DNA from: Tropicimonas sp033101155
Lineage (GTDB): Bacteria; Pseudomonadota; Alphaproteobacteria; Rhodobacterales; Rhodobacteraceae
DNA length: 64,000 nucleotides
Reading direction: 5' to 3'
Assembly: GCF_033101155.1 (NCBI RefSeq)
Contig: NZ_JAWMPX010000004.1
Span: 124,001-188,000, forward strand
This document shows, one piece after another, positions 24,544 to 32,844 of the stretch; the stretch's first letter is position 1, and the number at the start of each line of letters is the position of its first letter. Under the pieces are notes generated by a model. That model did not search any database, was not told where the DNA came from, and saw only the letters and a list, made by a program, of their open reading frames with translations. The position numbers were made by a program, and so were the translations under genes.

Positions 24544-25212
24544 ATGATTCTCATAGGCAACGGACCACTTCCGTTTGCGTCTCCCGCGCCGGTCGGCGCG
24601 GGCGCGAACGCGTCCGGCGTCGCAACCCGGTCCGCCACGTCCCAGAATGGGACTGCTCCGGAAGCGACGATTCCCGCAGCGGCACCGAACAAGACAGGAC
24701 AGTCACACGCCTCTGCTGCCATCCAGACGCAAGGGAACACGATTCGCGCCGTTCTCGCGCCAAGCCGGACAGAGGCGACGGTCACGAACCCGCAAGATCT
24801 CTACCGGTCGCTGGGCAGTGGCGCGACTGCGGCAACTTCCGGCTCAATGGAGAGCGCCGTTGGCGGGTCAGGCGGAACGATACAGCTTTCCGAGAAAAGG
24901 CCAGATCCGCCGCCACCGCTATCCGCCTATGCGTCGATTCCGACCGAAGTGACGGCGGAGATCCAGCGCTTGCGGGCGGAAAATGCTGAGCTCAAGATCG
25001 AGTTGGCGGAGAAAGACAGGCAGATCGAGCAGGCGAAGGCGCAAGCTGCGACTGATCAGACGCAACCTGCCGACATCCCGGCGCCGGACGCCGACTCGCG
25101 ATCGACCTCGGAGGCATCACAATCGCCGCCTGAGACCGCAGCGTCCGCGGAGCCCCCGGTTTCGCCCCAGACGTCATCCGACGTGGCAACCGATCCTGAG
25201 CCACAGGAATAG
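24544..25212 (+). CDS. Hypothetical protein, Pro/Ala/Ser-rich with a short coiled coil
   Basis: The 222-residue protein has no recognizable enzyme motif. Residues 1-125 are low complexity, rich in Ala, Ser, Thr, Gly and Pro. A well-formed coiled coil lies around 133-170 (TEVTAEIQRLRAENAEL and ELAEKDRQIEQAKAQ). The rest is again Pro/Ser/Glu-rich and disordered. There is no signal peptide or membrane segment. GAGGGG lies 5 bases before the ATG, supporting translation. It is divergent from the alpha ribosomal operon. It may be a scaffold or adaptor; I do not recognise it, and part of the frame could be a compositional artefact of high-GC DNA. Confidence 0.6.
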   Translation: MILIGNGPLPFASPAPVGAGANASGVATRSATSQNGTAPEATIPAAAPNKTGQSHASAAIQTQGNTIRAVLAPSRTEATVTNPQDLYRSLGSGATAATSGSMESAVGGSGGTIQLSEKRPDPPPPLSAYASIPTEVTAEIQRLRAENAELKIELAEKDRQIEQAKAQAATDQTQPADIPAPDADSRSTSEASQSPPETAASAEPPVSPQTSSDVATDPEPQE

Positions 25213-25662
25213 ACCCACGCACTGTCCCGGTCCGCCTTTCGGATAGATCACTGGCCCGCAGGTTGCTCATGACGCGCCAGCGGGCCCTCTTTCTATGACA
25301 TGGCCTCGCAGCGTTATGGCCAGGTTGCCATTTGAGACGACGTCCACGCACGCCACGGACTGTCGAGCGCGTCCCGGCCTCTGGGTTAGGGGTGCAACAC
25401 CACTTCTTTTTGGTCCGTTCAGATAATCCAAAGGAACTCAGAGCGGTGTTGTTTCGCCTACAGAGCGCTCTCCGACCGGGCCAGGCAAGTGAGGGCTCGA
25501 CGCCTTCGGCCAGCATTTGTAGCAATGATCTTTGGTCTCCGAGGCGTGATCGGCCCAAAACCGACCGGCATGACGGACCAACACTGCCTGTCCCTCTCTG
25601 GCGCGACTTGGACAGGGCCTGCCACTTTCGCGCATTTCTCGGAACTGACATCGGGCCCCAAT
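25213..25662. other. Gene-free stretch after the coiled-coil protein gene
   Basis: About 450 bp without a convincing gene. Open frames exist on both strands, but none has a plausible start with ribosome binding site or a protein-like sequence. A weak hairpin, GGCCCGC/GCGGGCC with a 20-nt loop at 25253-25286 followed by CTCTTTCT, may end the upstream transcript. Confidence 0.5.
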
Positions 25663-25692
25663 AAAAAAGGCACCGCCCGCAAGGGCAGCGCC
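25663..25692 (-). terminator. Terminator of the pyrimidine catabolism and transport operon
   Basis: On the minus strand, GGCGCTGCCC and GGGCGGTGCC form a 10-bp stem (two wobble pairs) around TTGC, followed by TTTTTT. It lies about 24 bp after the binding-protein gene, the last gene of the long operon. Confidence 0.9.
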
Positions 25693-25715
25693 TCCTGTCC
25701 AGGTCATGGATGGCG

Positions 25716-26699
25716 TCAGTTCAGCGCCTTGTCCGTGATCGCGCTGGTCCAGGCTCCTTCCGGGGTCTTGGTGATGACCGGATCGGAGCCGCCGCCCAGC
25801 AGGGTCTCGACGGTGCGGGTATAGTCCGCCTCGTCCAGCGCACCGTTGGAACCGGCGGTGAGCTTGGCGATCTCACCCATCATGCGCTTCTGGTGGGTCT
25901 CGGTCTGGGCACCGGTCTCGTCATTGTCGAGCACGATTATCGCCGCGTCGTCCGGGTTCTCCTCGGCCCATTTCCAGCCCTTCATCGAGGCCTTCACGAA
26001 GCGCACCATCTTGTCCTCGAAGGCCGGGTCGGAGAGGTTTTCCTCCAGCACGTAGAGCCCGTCTTCCAGCGTTGCGACGCCCTGATCCTCGTATTTGAAG
26101 GTAATCAACTCGTCCGGGTTCACACCGGCATCGATCACCTGCCAATACTCGTTATAGGTCATGGTCGAGATGCAATCGGCCTGGCGCTGGATCAGCGGGT
26201 CGACATTGAAGCCCTGCTTGAGCACTTCCACCCCCATCTCTGCCTTGCCATCGGTGGCAATCCCGAGCGAGGACATCCAGCTCATGAAGGGGAACTCGTT
26301 GCCGAAGAACCAGACGCCGAGCGTGCGGTTGGCCAGATCCTTGGGTGCCTCGATGCCGGTATCCTTCCAGCAGGTCAGCATCATGCCCGAGCTCTTGAAG
26401 GGCTGGGCGATATTGACCAGCGGCAGGCCCTTTTCGCGGGCCGCCAGCGCGGCGGGCATCCATTCGACGGTCACATCGGCGCCACCACCGGCGATGACCT
26501 GCGTCGGCGCGATGTCCGGGCCGCCCGGCAGAATGGTCACGTCGAGGTCTTCTTCCTCGTAGAAGCCCTGATCGAGGGCGACATAGTAGCCGGCGAACTG
26601 CGCCTGGGTGACCCATTTCAGCTGAAGCTTCACCTCGTCGGCCGCCATGGCCGTGCTGGCGATCAGGGAAAGTGCCGTCCCCGCAAGAAATCTCTTCAT
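25716..26699 (-). CDS. NMT1/THI5-type ABC transporter substrate-binding protein, probably for pyrimidines
   Basis: The 327-residue precursor has a signal peptide (MKRFLAGTALSLIASTAMAA). An NMT1/THI5-like fold follows: VKLQLKWVTQAQFAGYYVALDQGFYEEEDLDV, then PGGPDIAPTQVIAGGGADV and GVWFFGNEFPF. Members bind pyrimidine rings (thiamine precursor, riboflavin or related heterocycles). As the last gene of an operon encoding dihydropyrimidinase, ureidopropionase and transaminase, it most likely captures uracil, thymine, dihydropyrimidine or hydantoin compounds in the periplasm. The substrate is inferred from context only. Confidence 0.88.
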   Translation of the reverse strand: MKRFLAGTALSLIASTAMAADEVKLQLKWVTQAQFAGYYVALDQGFYEEEDLDVTILPGGPDIAPTQVIAGGGADVTVEWMPAALAAREKGLPLVNIAQPFKSSGMMLTCWKDTGIEAPKDLANRTLGVWFFGNEFPFMSWMSSLGIATDGKAEMGVEVLKQGFNVDPLIQRQADCISTMTYNEYWQVIDAGVNPDELITFKYEDQGVATLEDGLYVLEENLSDPAFEDKMVRFVKASMKGWKWAEENPDDAAIIVLDNDETGAQTETHQKRMMGEIAKLTAGSNGALDEADYTRTVETLLGGGSDPVITKTPEGAWTSAITDKALN

Positions 26700-26752
26700 T
26701 ATGTCTCTCCTTGTTGGTCTTCGGTTTATGCCGCCTTGTTCCGGCGGTTTGG

Positions 26753-27598
26753 TTATCTGCGTTGCGAGGGGTGCCAGAAGGTCACCGCCTTTTCGATCCA
26801 GGACACGCTGCCATAAAGAAGCGTGCCGACGATAGCCGCGACGACGATCTCCGCCCAGACGAGGTCAATGGACAGGCTTCCGACGCCGGTGGAAATGCGG
26901 AACCCCATGCCCCGGGTTGGCGAGCCGAAATACTCGGCGACGATTGCCCCGATCAGCGCCAGTGTTGATGCAATTTTCAGCCCGTTGAAGATGAAGGGCA
27001 TCGCGGCCGGCAAGCGCAGCTTCAGCAGCGTCTGCAGATAGCCCGCCGCATAGGTCCGCATCAGGTCGCGCTGCATCGCGTCGGTCTCGCGCAGCCCCTG
27101 CACCGTGTTGACCAGCACCGGGAAGAACACCATCACCACCACGACCGCCGCCTTGGAATGCCAGTCGAAGCCGAACCAGCTCACGAGGATTGGCGCGATG
27201 CCGACAATGGGAAGCGCAGCGACGAAATTGCCGATTGGCAGCAAGCCGCGCGTGAGGAAGCTGGATCGGTCGATCAGGACCGCAACAAGGAACGCGGCGC
27301 CGCAGCCCATGACATAGCCCGTCAACGCGCCCTTGAGCACGGTCTGGACGAAATCCTGCCAGAGCATGTCGGTCGAGGCCGCGAAGGTTGCGGCGATGGC
27401 CGAGGGGGCCGGCAAGATCACCGGCGAGACGCCGAGCCCGTCGACCAGCCCTTCCCAAAGATAGAGCGAGGCGAGCCCGAGCATCACCGGTACGAAGACC
27501 CGTGCGGCCCGATCGTCGCGATCTGGCGAATTGGCGATAGCGCTGTTGATGGCCCATACGGCGATGAAACCCGCGATAGAGAAGATCAGCGTCGTCAT
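26753..27598 (-). CDS. ABC transporter permease (pyrimidine-type importer)
   Basis: The 281-residue inner-membrane protein has about six helices and a SsuC/TauC-type permease core (VLKGALTGYVMGCGAAFLVAVLID; GNFVAALPIVGIAPILVSWFG). The ATPase-contact loop is DLMRTYAAGYLQTLLKLRLPAAMPFIFNGLKI. It overlaps the start of the gene before it by 4 bp. It would form a heterodimer with that second permease and import the ligand of the binding protein encoded downstream. Confidence 0.9.
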   Translation of the reverse strand: MTTLIFSIAGFIAVWAINSAIANSPDRDDRAARVFVPVMLGLASLYLWEGLVDGLGVSPVILPAPSAIAATFAASTDMLWQDFVQTVLKGALTGYVMGCGAAFLVAVLIDRSSFLTRGLLPIGNFVAALPIVGIAPILVSWFGFDWHSKAAVVVVMVFFPVLVNTVQGLRETDAMQRDLMRTYAAGYLQTLLKLRLPAAMPFIFNGLKIASTLALIGAIVAEYFGSPTRGMGFRISTGVGSLSIDLVWAEIVVAAIVGTLLYGSVSWIEKAVTFWHPSQRR

Positions 27599-28527
27599 GC
27601 CTGCAGCCCCATCCGCTTGAGGGTTATCCGCTGCGCGAGATCAAGAAGCGTTACGAGGATGCCCGCGAGGATGGCCGCGGCCAGCAGCGCCGCCCAGATC
27701 GCCAGCGGCGTCCCGAACTGGTCCCCGATCAGGATACGCGCGCCAAGTCCCGAGATGGCCCCGGTCGGCAATTCGCCCACGATGGCGCCGACCAGCGCCG
27801 AGGCGATACCGATCTTCAGCGAGGTGAAGAGGTACGGCACGGAGGCCGGCAGGCGCAGCTTGACGAAGGTCTCCCATTGCGAGGCGCTATAGGTCCGCAG
27901 CAGGTCGAGTTGCGAGGCGGATGGCGCGCGCAGCCCCTTCACCATGCCGACCAGAACCGGGAAATAGCACAGATAGGCGGAGATGATCGCCTTCGGCACA
28001 CCCCGATCCTCGATACCAAGCTGCGAGGAGAGCACGATGATCATCGGCGCCAGCGCCACGATGGGGATAGTCTGGCTGATGATGGCCCAGGGCATGACGC
28101 TCATATCCATCACCCGAGAATGGGTGATCGCCACCGCACCGGCAATGCCAAGGAAGGTGCCGAGCAGGAAGCCCCAAAGCGTCGATTTCAGCGTCACCGT
28201 GGCATGATAGATCAGCGAGCGCTTGGACATCGCCTTGCCCCGCAGCGCCATCTCGCCGGTGGTTTTCCAAAGCTCGCGACCGACTTGCGCCGGCGTCGGC
28301 AGCCGTGGCCGGTCGAGCGCATAGCCCTCCGAAATATACTCCGAATTGTCGGCCATCAGCCGCCAGACCGAGACCTCCAACCGCGTACGTCCGCCTTCGG
28401 GCTCGATCACGGCGCCGCCCCGCTCGGCCTGATCGAGCGCAGTGCGGATATTCATCGGCGCCACGGCGGCATACCAGATACCGACGATCGCCGCGAGAAC
28501 CACGAGAACGGGAACTACATTCTTCAT
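27595..28527 (-). CDS. ABC transporter permease (pyrimidine-type importer)
   Basis: The 310-residue permease begins with a hydrophobic anchor (VVPVLVVLAAIVGIWYAAVA) and a roughly 90-residue periplasmic region. The permease core follows (TLKSTLWGFLLGTFLGIAGAVAI; SQTIPIVALAPMIIVLSSQLG) with the docking loop LLRTYSASQWETFVKLRLPASVPYLFTSLKIG. The large N-terminal segment distinguishes it from its partner. It starts 15 bp after the ATPase gene in the same operon. Confidence 0.9.
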   Translation of the reverse strand: MKNVVPVLVVLAAIVGIWYAAVAPMNIRTALDQAERGGAVIEPEGGRTRLEVSVWRLMADNSEYISEGYALDRPRLPTPAQVGRELWKTTGEMALRGKAMSKRSLIYHATVTLKSTLWGFLLGTFLGIAGAVAITHSRVMDMSVMPWAIISQTIPIVALAPMIIVLSSQLGIEDRGVPKAIISAYLCYFPVLVGMVKGLRAPSASQLDLLRTYSASQWETFVKLRLPASVPYLFTSLKIGIASALVGAIVGELPTGAISGLGARILIGDQFGTPLAIWAALLAAAILAGILVTLLDLAQRITLKRMGLQA

Positions 28528-28542
28528 CGCTGAGCCTCCCGA

Positions 28543-29364
28543 TCAATCGTCATACGCATGCCCCGCCCGCAGTCCTTCGCGCACACGATGGGCGATTTCG
28601 AGGAATTCCGGCGTGTCGCGAATGTCGAGCGGACGTTCGCGCGGCAGGGTGCTCTCGATAACATCCGTGATCCGCCCCGGACGTGGCGACATCACCACGA
28701 TCTTGGTCGAGAGATAGACCGCTTCCGGGATCGAATGCGTGACAAAACCGATGGTCTTGCCAGTCCGGCCCCAGAGCGCGAGGAGCTGCTCGTTGAGGTG
28801 GTCGCGCACGATCTCGTCCAACGCCCCGAAAGGCTCGTCCATCAGCAGGATCTCGGCGTCGAAAGCCAGCGCACGGGCAATCGACGCCCGCTGCTGCATC
28901 CCGCCCGAAAGCTGCCAGGGGAATTTCTCGCCGAAGCCTTCGAGATCGACCAGCTTGAGCACCTTGTCGACATGCTCCCGCTTGCTCTCTTTCGAATAGC
29001 CCATGATCTCCAAGGGCAGCTCGATATTCTTTGAGATCGTCCGCCACGGGTACAGCCCCGCCGCCTGGAACACATAGCCATAGGCCCGCTGGCGGCGCGC
29101 CTCGTCCGGGCTCATCCCGTTCACGGTGATCTCGCCGCCCGTCGGATGCTCCAGCGCCGCCACGACCCGCAGGAAGGTGGTCTTGCCGCAGCCCGACGGG
29201 CCGATGAAGGAGACGAAATCTCCCTTGTTGATGGTCAGGTTGACATCGCGCAGGGCCTGAACCGCCCCGTCATTCGTCTGGAAGGTCAGGTCGAGCTTTT
29301 CTGCGAAGATGACAGGCTCTTGCGCCACGCCGTTCATCTTTTCATTCGATTCAATCAGCGCCAT
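28543..29364 (-). CDS. ABC transporter ATP-binding protein (pyrimidine-type importer)
   Basis: The 273-residue nitrate/sulfonate-family ATPase has Walker A GPSGCGKTT, Q-loop VFQAAGLYPW, signature LSGGMQQR, Walker B ILLMDEPFGALDE and the switch His in FVTHSIPEA. It energizes the two permeases encoded downstream. Its ATG begins directly after the TAG of the low-GC membrane-protein gene, so translation is probably coupled to that gene. Confidence 0.93.
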   Translation of the reverse strand: MALIESNEKMNGVAQEPVIFAEKLDLTFQTNDGAVQALRDVNLTINKGDFVSFIGPSGCGKTTFLRVVAALEHPTGGEITVNGMSPDEARRQRAYGYVFQAAGLYPWRTISKNIELPLEIMGYSKESKREHVDKVLKLVDLEGFGEKFPWQLSGGMQQRASIARALAFDAEILLMDEPFGALDEIVRDHLNEQLLALWGRTGKTIGFVTHSIPEAVYLSTKIVVMSPRPGRITDVIESTLPRERPLDIRDTPEFLEIAHRVREGLRAGHAYDD

Positions 29365-29856
29365 CTAACCCGCATCTTTCCATCTGAGTACGATCTCTTC
29401 AGCGTCTTCATAGAGTTTTGGGTTCTTGAACTGCGCTCGCTCTTTTTCCACAAAACTCTGTAGGCGCTCCCAATCACGGAGTAACGTTGTACGCCAGTAC
29501 AGCCTTAGAGCTTCTTCATCGATTGCGTCTAACCGGATCTTTAGCCCAAGCATCTCGTAGACATTCACCACGTGCCGAAAAACGGCAATGTCGCCTTTGT
29601 CGGTTGGAACATCTATTCCATCATTCAGCTTCGTGAGCATCTTATCGCGGTTCGATCGAAACTTGTCGTTTTGAAGCACGTCAAACGCGTCCTGAGCAGA
29701 CTCCCGACGAAACCTAGCTTGCTCAAGTGTGCTTGATCCCGCCATCAATCCAACTTGCTTCCACACAAACACGGCGGTGGCGAGTACCGCCACCGAAGCC
29801 GCGACAGTCGAAATATTTGCCCAAGTCTCAAGATTCGAGTACCAAACCAATCTCAC
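29365..29856 (-). CDS. DUF4760-like membrane-anchored protein of unknown function, low GC
   Basis: The 163-residue protein has one N-terminal transmembrane helix (residues about 14-33, ISTVAASVAVLATAVFVWKQ). A cytoplasmic helical domain follows with DAFDVLQNDKFRSNRDKML, VFRHVVNVYEMLGLKIRLDAIDEEALRLYW and WERLQSFVEKER, resembling DUF4760-type proteins. Its GC content is near 48 percent by eye, well below its neighbours, which points to transfer. It starts with a GTG that overlaps the hydA stop (GTGA) and its TAG touches the ATPase ATG, so it is fully integrated into the pyrimidine operon. I do not know the function; such proteins are found with defense and stress loci as well as alone. Confidence 0.75.
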   Translation of the reverse strand: MRLVWYSNLETWANISTVAASVAVLATAVFVWKQVGLMAGSSTLEQARFRRESAQDAFDVLQNDKFRSNRDKMLTKLNDGIDVPTDKGDIAVFRHVVNVYEMLGLKIRLDAIDEEALRLYWRTTLLRDWERLQSFVEKERAQFKNPKLYEDAEEIVLRWKDAG

Positions 29857-31304
29857 ACCCCGCTTGCGGGAATGCCGGACCGTTCGACGGGCCGCGGTGC
29901 CGTGAGTTCTTTCCAGGTCGACAGCGCCTTGTTGACGGTCGCGTTCGGTTCGCGGGCGACAAACTCGCCATGCCCGCTCTCGCAGGTCATCTCGCCATCG
30001 GTCACGGCCACCTGCCCGCGCGTCAGCGTGTAGCGCGGCAGCCCCTTCACTTCCTTGCCTTCGAACACGTTGTAATCAATCGCGGATTCCTGTGTCTCGG
30101 CGGTAATGGTCTTCGACTTCTCCGGATCCCAGACGACGATATCCGCATCCGCGCCGACAAGGATCGCCCCCTTCTTCGGATAGCAGTTGAGGATCTTGGC
30201 GATATTGGTCGAAGTCACGGCCACGAACTCGTTCGGCGTCAGCCGCCCGGTGGCCACCCCGTGGGTCCAGAGCATCGGCATCCGATCTTCCAGCCCGCCG
30301 GTCCCGTTCGGGATCTTGGTGAAGTCGCCCACGCCGAAGCGCTTCTGCTCGGTCGAGAAGGCGCAGTGATCCGTGGCGACACAGGAGAGCGTGCCCGATT
30401 GCAGGCCGGCCCAGAGGCTGTCCTGATGCTGCTTGTTGCGGAAAGGCGGGGACATCACGCGGCGCGCGGCGTGGTCCCAGTCGGGATTGGCATATTCGCT
30501 CTCGTCCAGCGTCAGGTGCTGGATCAGCGGCTCGCCCCAGACGCGCTTGCCATTCATCTTCGCCCGGCGGATCGCCTCATGCGCCTCCTCGCAGGACGTG
30601 TGCACGACATAGAGCGGCGCCCCGGCCATGTCGGCGATCATGATCGCGCGGTTCGTCGCCTCGCCCTCGACCTGGCTGGGCCGCGAGAAGGCATGCGCCT
30701 CGGGGCCGTTATTGCCCTCGGCCAGCAGCTTGGCCTGCATCTCGGCGACAACATCGCCATTTTCGGCATGAACAAGCGGCGTCGCGCCCAGCTCGGCACA
30801 GCGCTGGAAGCTCGCATAGAGCTCGTCATCATTCACCATCAGCGCGCCTTTATAGGCCATGAAATGCTTGAAGGTGTTGATGCCGCGCCCGACGACCTGC
30901 TCCATCTCATTGAAGACCTGCTCGCCCCACCATGTGATCGCCATGTGGAAGGAATAGTCGCAATTGGCCCGGGTCGACTTGTTGTCCCACATCTGGATCG
31001 CGTCTAGGAGCCCCTGCCCCGGGCTCGGCAGCGCGAAATCGACGACCATCGTCGTGCCGCCAGCCAGCGCCGCACGAGTGCCGGACTCGAAATCGTCCGT
31101 CGAATAGGTGCCCATGAAGGGCATCTCCAGATGGGTATGCGGATCGATCCCGCCCGGCATCACGTAGCAGCCCGTCGCGTCCAGCACCTCGTCGCCCACC
31201 AGCCCCTCGCCGATGGCCACGATCTTGCCGCCCTCCACCAACACGTCCGACTTGTAGGTCAGGTCGGCGGTGACGATGGTTCCGTTCTTGATGACCGTTG
31301 TCAT
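29853..31304 (-). CDS. hydA: Dihydropyrimidinase
   Basis: The 483-residue amidohydrolase has the metal ligands H56-x-H58 (DPHTHLEMPF) and the carboxylated lysine K152 (FKHFMAYKGAL), with later ligand histidines in VHAENGD and VVHTSCEEA. It hydrolyses 5,6-dihydrouracil to N-carbamoyl-beta-alanine, the second step of reductive pyrimidine breakdown, and may also act on hydantoins. The start at 31304 follows GGGAGA; the longer frame has no homologous residues. Neighbours encode the ureidopropionase and transaminase, which supports the pyrimidine role over a hydantoin-only role. Confidence 0.95.
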   Translation of the reverse strand: MTTVIKNGTIVTADLTYKSDVLVEGGKIVAIGEGLVGDEVLDATGCYVMPGGIDPHTHLEMPFMGTYSTDDFESGTRAALAGGTTMVVDFALPSPGQGLLDAIQMWDNKSTRANCDYSFHMAITWWGEQVFNEMEQVVGRGINTFKHFMAYKGALMVNDDELYASFQRCAELGATPLVHAENGDVVAEMQAKLLAEGNNGPEAHAFSRPSQVEGEATNRAIMIADMAGAPLYVVHTSCEEAHEAIRRAKMNGKRVWGEPLIQHLTLDESEYANPDWDHAARRVMSPPFRNKQHQDSLWAGLQSGTLSCVATDHCAFSTEQKRFGVGDFTKIPNGTGGLEDRMPMLWTHGVATGRLTPNEFVAVTSTNIAKILNCYPKKGAILVGADADIVVWDPEKSKTITAETQESAIDYNVFEGKEVKGLPRYTLTRGQVAVTDGEMTCESGHGEFVAREPNATVNKALSTWKELTAPRPVERSGIPASGV

Positions 31305-31338
31305 TTCGTATCTCCCTGTTTTTCGCACCCGCGGCCGA

Positions 31339-31593
31339 TTATTGCGGCAGCTCACAATACCGGTCCAGACCGGCCAGTCTTTGGGCTTCCGTCGGCGGCA
31401 GCGGGTAAATCTCTTCTTCGTAGCGGTAGTAGTAGCAGTCGCCCTTGAGCAGGATGTCCTCGGCGGTCACGCCTTCGGGCAATACCTGCGCAAGCGCCAG
31501 CGGCAGCCCCCAGTCAACGACCTGATACCCGCCCGGCGCAGTGCAGCCGGACAGGATCAGGGCAGCCGTCAGGGGCGTTGCCGCTTTTTTCAC
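31339..31593 (-). CDS. Small lipoprotein coupled to the ureidopropionase gene
   Basis: The 84-residue product starts with GTG overlapping the stop of the M20 hydrolase (GTGA). Its N-terminus (M)KKAATPLTAALILSGC carries a lipobox, LSGC with lipidated Cys17. The mature part contains two Cys (GDCYYYRYEEE; DRYCELPQ) that could form a disulfide and a Tyr-rich centre. It should be anchored to the envelope. I do not recognise a family. Lying inside a pyrimidine catabolism operon it may assist uptake, but that is conjecture. Confidence 0.7.
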   Translation of the reverse strand: MKKAATPLTAALILSGCTAPGGYQVVDWGLPLALAQVLPEGVTAEDILLKGDCYYYRYEEEIYPLPPTEAQRLAGLDRYCELPQ

Positions 31594-32840
31594 TCCACGA
31601 TCTCCGCCGTTTCCAGCACCGCGTGGAACAGCACATTCGCGCCCGCCTCGGCCCATTCCGGCGAGATATCCTCGGCCTCGTTATGGCTCAGCCCGTCCAC
31701 GCAGGGGCACATGACCATGGAGGTCGGCGCCACGTCGTTGATCCAGCAGGCGTCGTGACCGGCGCCGGAGACAATGTCGATATGGCTGTATCCGAGGCGC
31801 TCGGCGGCGGCGCGCACGGCGGAGACGCAGTTCTCGTCAAAGGCGGGCGGGTCGAAGCTGCCGACGATCTCGGTTTCCAGCGACACCCCGATCTCCTCGC
31901 AGAGCCCCGGCGCGCGGGCGTAGAATTCCTCCAGCATCGCGTCGATGATGTCCTGCACATGCGAACGGAAATCGACCGTGAAGACGACCTTGCCGGGGAT
32001 GATGTTGCGCGAGTTCGGGTAGACATCGACATGGCCAATGGCGCCGACCGAGTTCGGCTGGTGCTTCATCGCGATCTCGTGGACCAGCTCCGTGATCCGC
32101 GCCAACCCGCGCCCGGCATTCTTGCGCATCGGCATCGGCGTCGAGCCTGTATGGCTCTCCTTGCCGGTCACGGTGCATTCGATCCAGCGCAGACCCTGCC
32201 CATGGGTGACGACGCCGATATCGATGCCTTCGGCTTCGAGGATCGGACCCTGCTCGATATGCAGTTCGAACAGCGCATGGATCTTGCGCGCGCCGACTTC
32301 CTCCTCGCCCTTCCAGCCGATCCGCTCCAGCTCATCGCCGAACTTCTTGCCTTCCGCATCGACACGGTCAAAGGCCCAGTCCAGCTCGTGTTTGCCGGCA
32401 AAGACGCCGGAGGCGAGCATGGCGGGCGCAAAGCGCGTGCCTTCCTCGTTGGTCCAGTTGACGACCACGATCGGGTGCTTTGTCTTGATTCCGAGATCGT
32501 TCATCGAGCGCACGGCCTCCAGCGCGCCAAGCACGCCCAGAACGCCGTCATATTTCCCGCCCGTCGGCTGGGTGTCCAAGTGCGAACCGGCATAGACGGG
32601 CAGTGCGTCCGGGTCCGTGCCCTCGCGATAGGCGAACATGTTGCCGATCTGGTCGACCCCCATCGTCATCCCGGCGGCTTCGCACCAGCTCTGGAACAGG
32701 GCGCGGCCGGTGGCATCGTCGTCGGTCAGCGTCTGGCGGTTGTTGCCACCGGCGATGCCCGGGCCGATCTTGGCCATTTCCATGATGCTGTCCCAAAGAC
32801 GGGAGCCGTTGATTTTCAGGTTCTCACCAGGTGCGGCCAT
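31590..32840 (-). CDS. Zn-dependent amidohydrolase, beta-ureidopropionase / N-carbamoyl-amino-acid hydrolase
   Basis: The 416-residue M20-family enzyme has the metal ligands H87 (GSHLDT), D98 (GGKYDGVLG), E132/E133 (NEEGTRF) and a late His in SGAGHDACW. The dimerization domain contains HTGSTPMPMRKNAG. It would cleave N-carbamoyl-beta-alanine to beta-alanine, CO2 and ammonia, the third step of the reductive pathway. AllC-type allantoate hydrolases are close relatives; the hydA and transaminase neighbours favour ureidopropionase. GGAATAAGG precedes the ATG at 32840; the longer frame begins inside the ACT-domain gene. Confidence 0.9.
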   Translation of the reverse strand: MAAPGENLKINGSRLWDSIMEMAKIGPGIAGGNNRQTLTDDDATGRALFQSWCEAAGMTMGVDQIGNMFAYREGTDPDALPVYAGSHLDTQPTGGKYDGVLGVLGALEAVRSMNDLGIKTKHPIVVVNWTNEEGTRFAPAMLASGVFAGKHELDWAFDRVDAEGKKFGDELERIGWKGEEEVGARKIHALFELHIEQGPILEAEGIDIGVVTHGQGLRWIECTVTGKESHTGSTPMPMRKNAGRGLARITELVHEIAMKHQPNSVGAIGHVDVYPNSRNIIPGKVVFTVDFRSHVQDIIDAMLEEFYARAPGLCEEIGVSLETEIVGSFDPPAFDENCVSAVRAAAERLGYSHIDIVSGAGHDACWINDVAPTSMVMCPCVDGLSHNEAEDISPEWAEAGANVLFHAVLETAEIVE

Positions 32841-32844
32841 AGCC

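Noticed and set aside
25332..25664. Open frames of 74-110 codons on both strands in the stretch after the coiled-coil gene
   Set aside because: They overlap one another in several frames, have no good ribosome binding sites, and are Arg/Pro/Ser-rich in the way expected from non-coding high-GC DNA.
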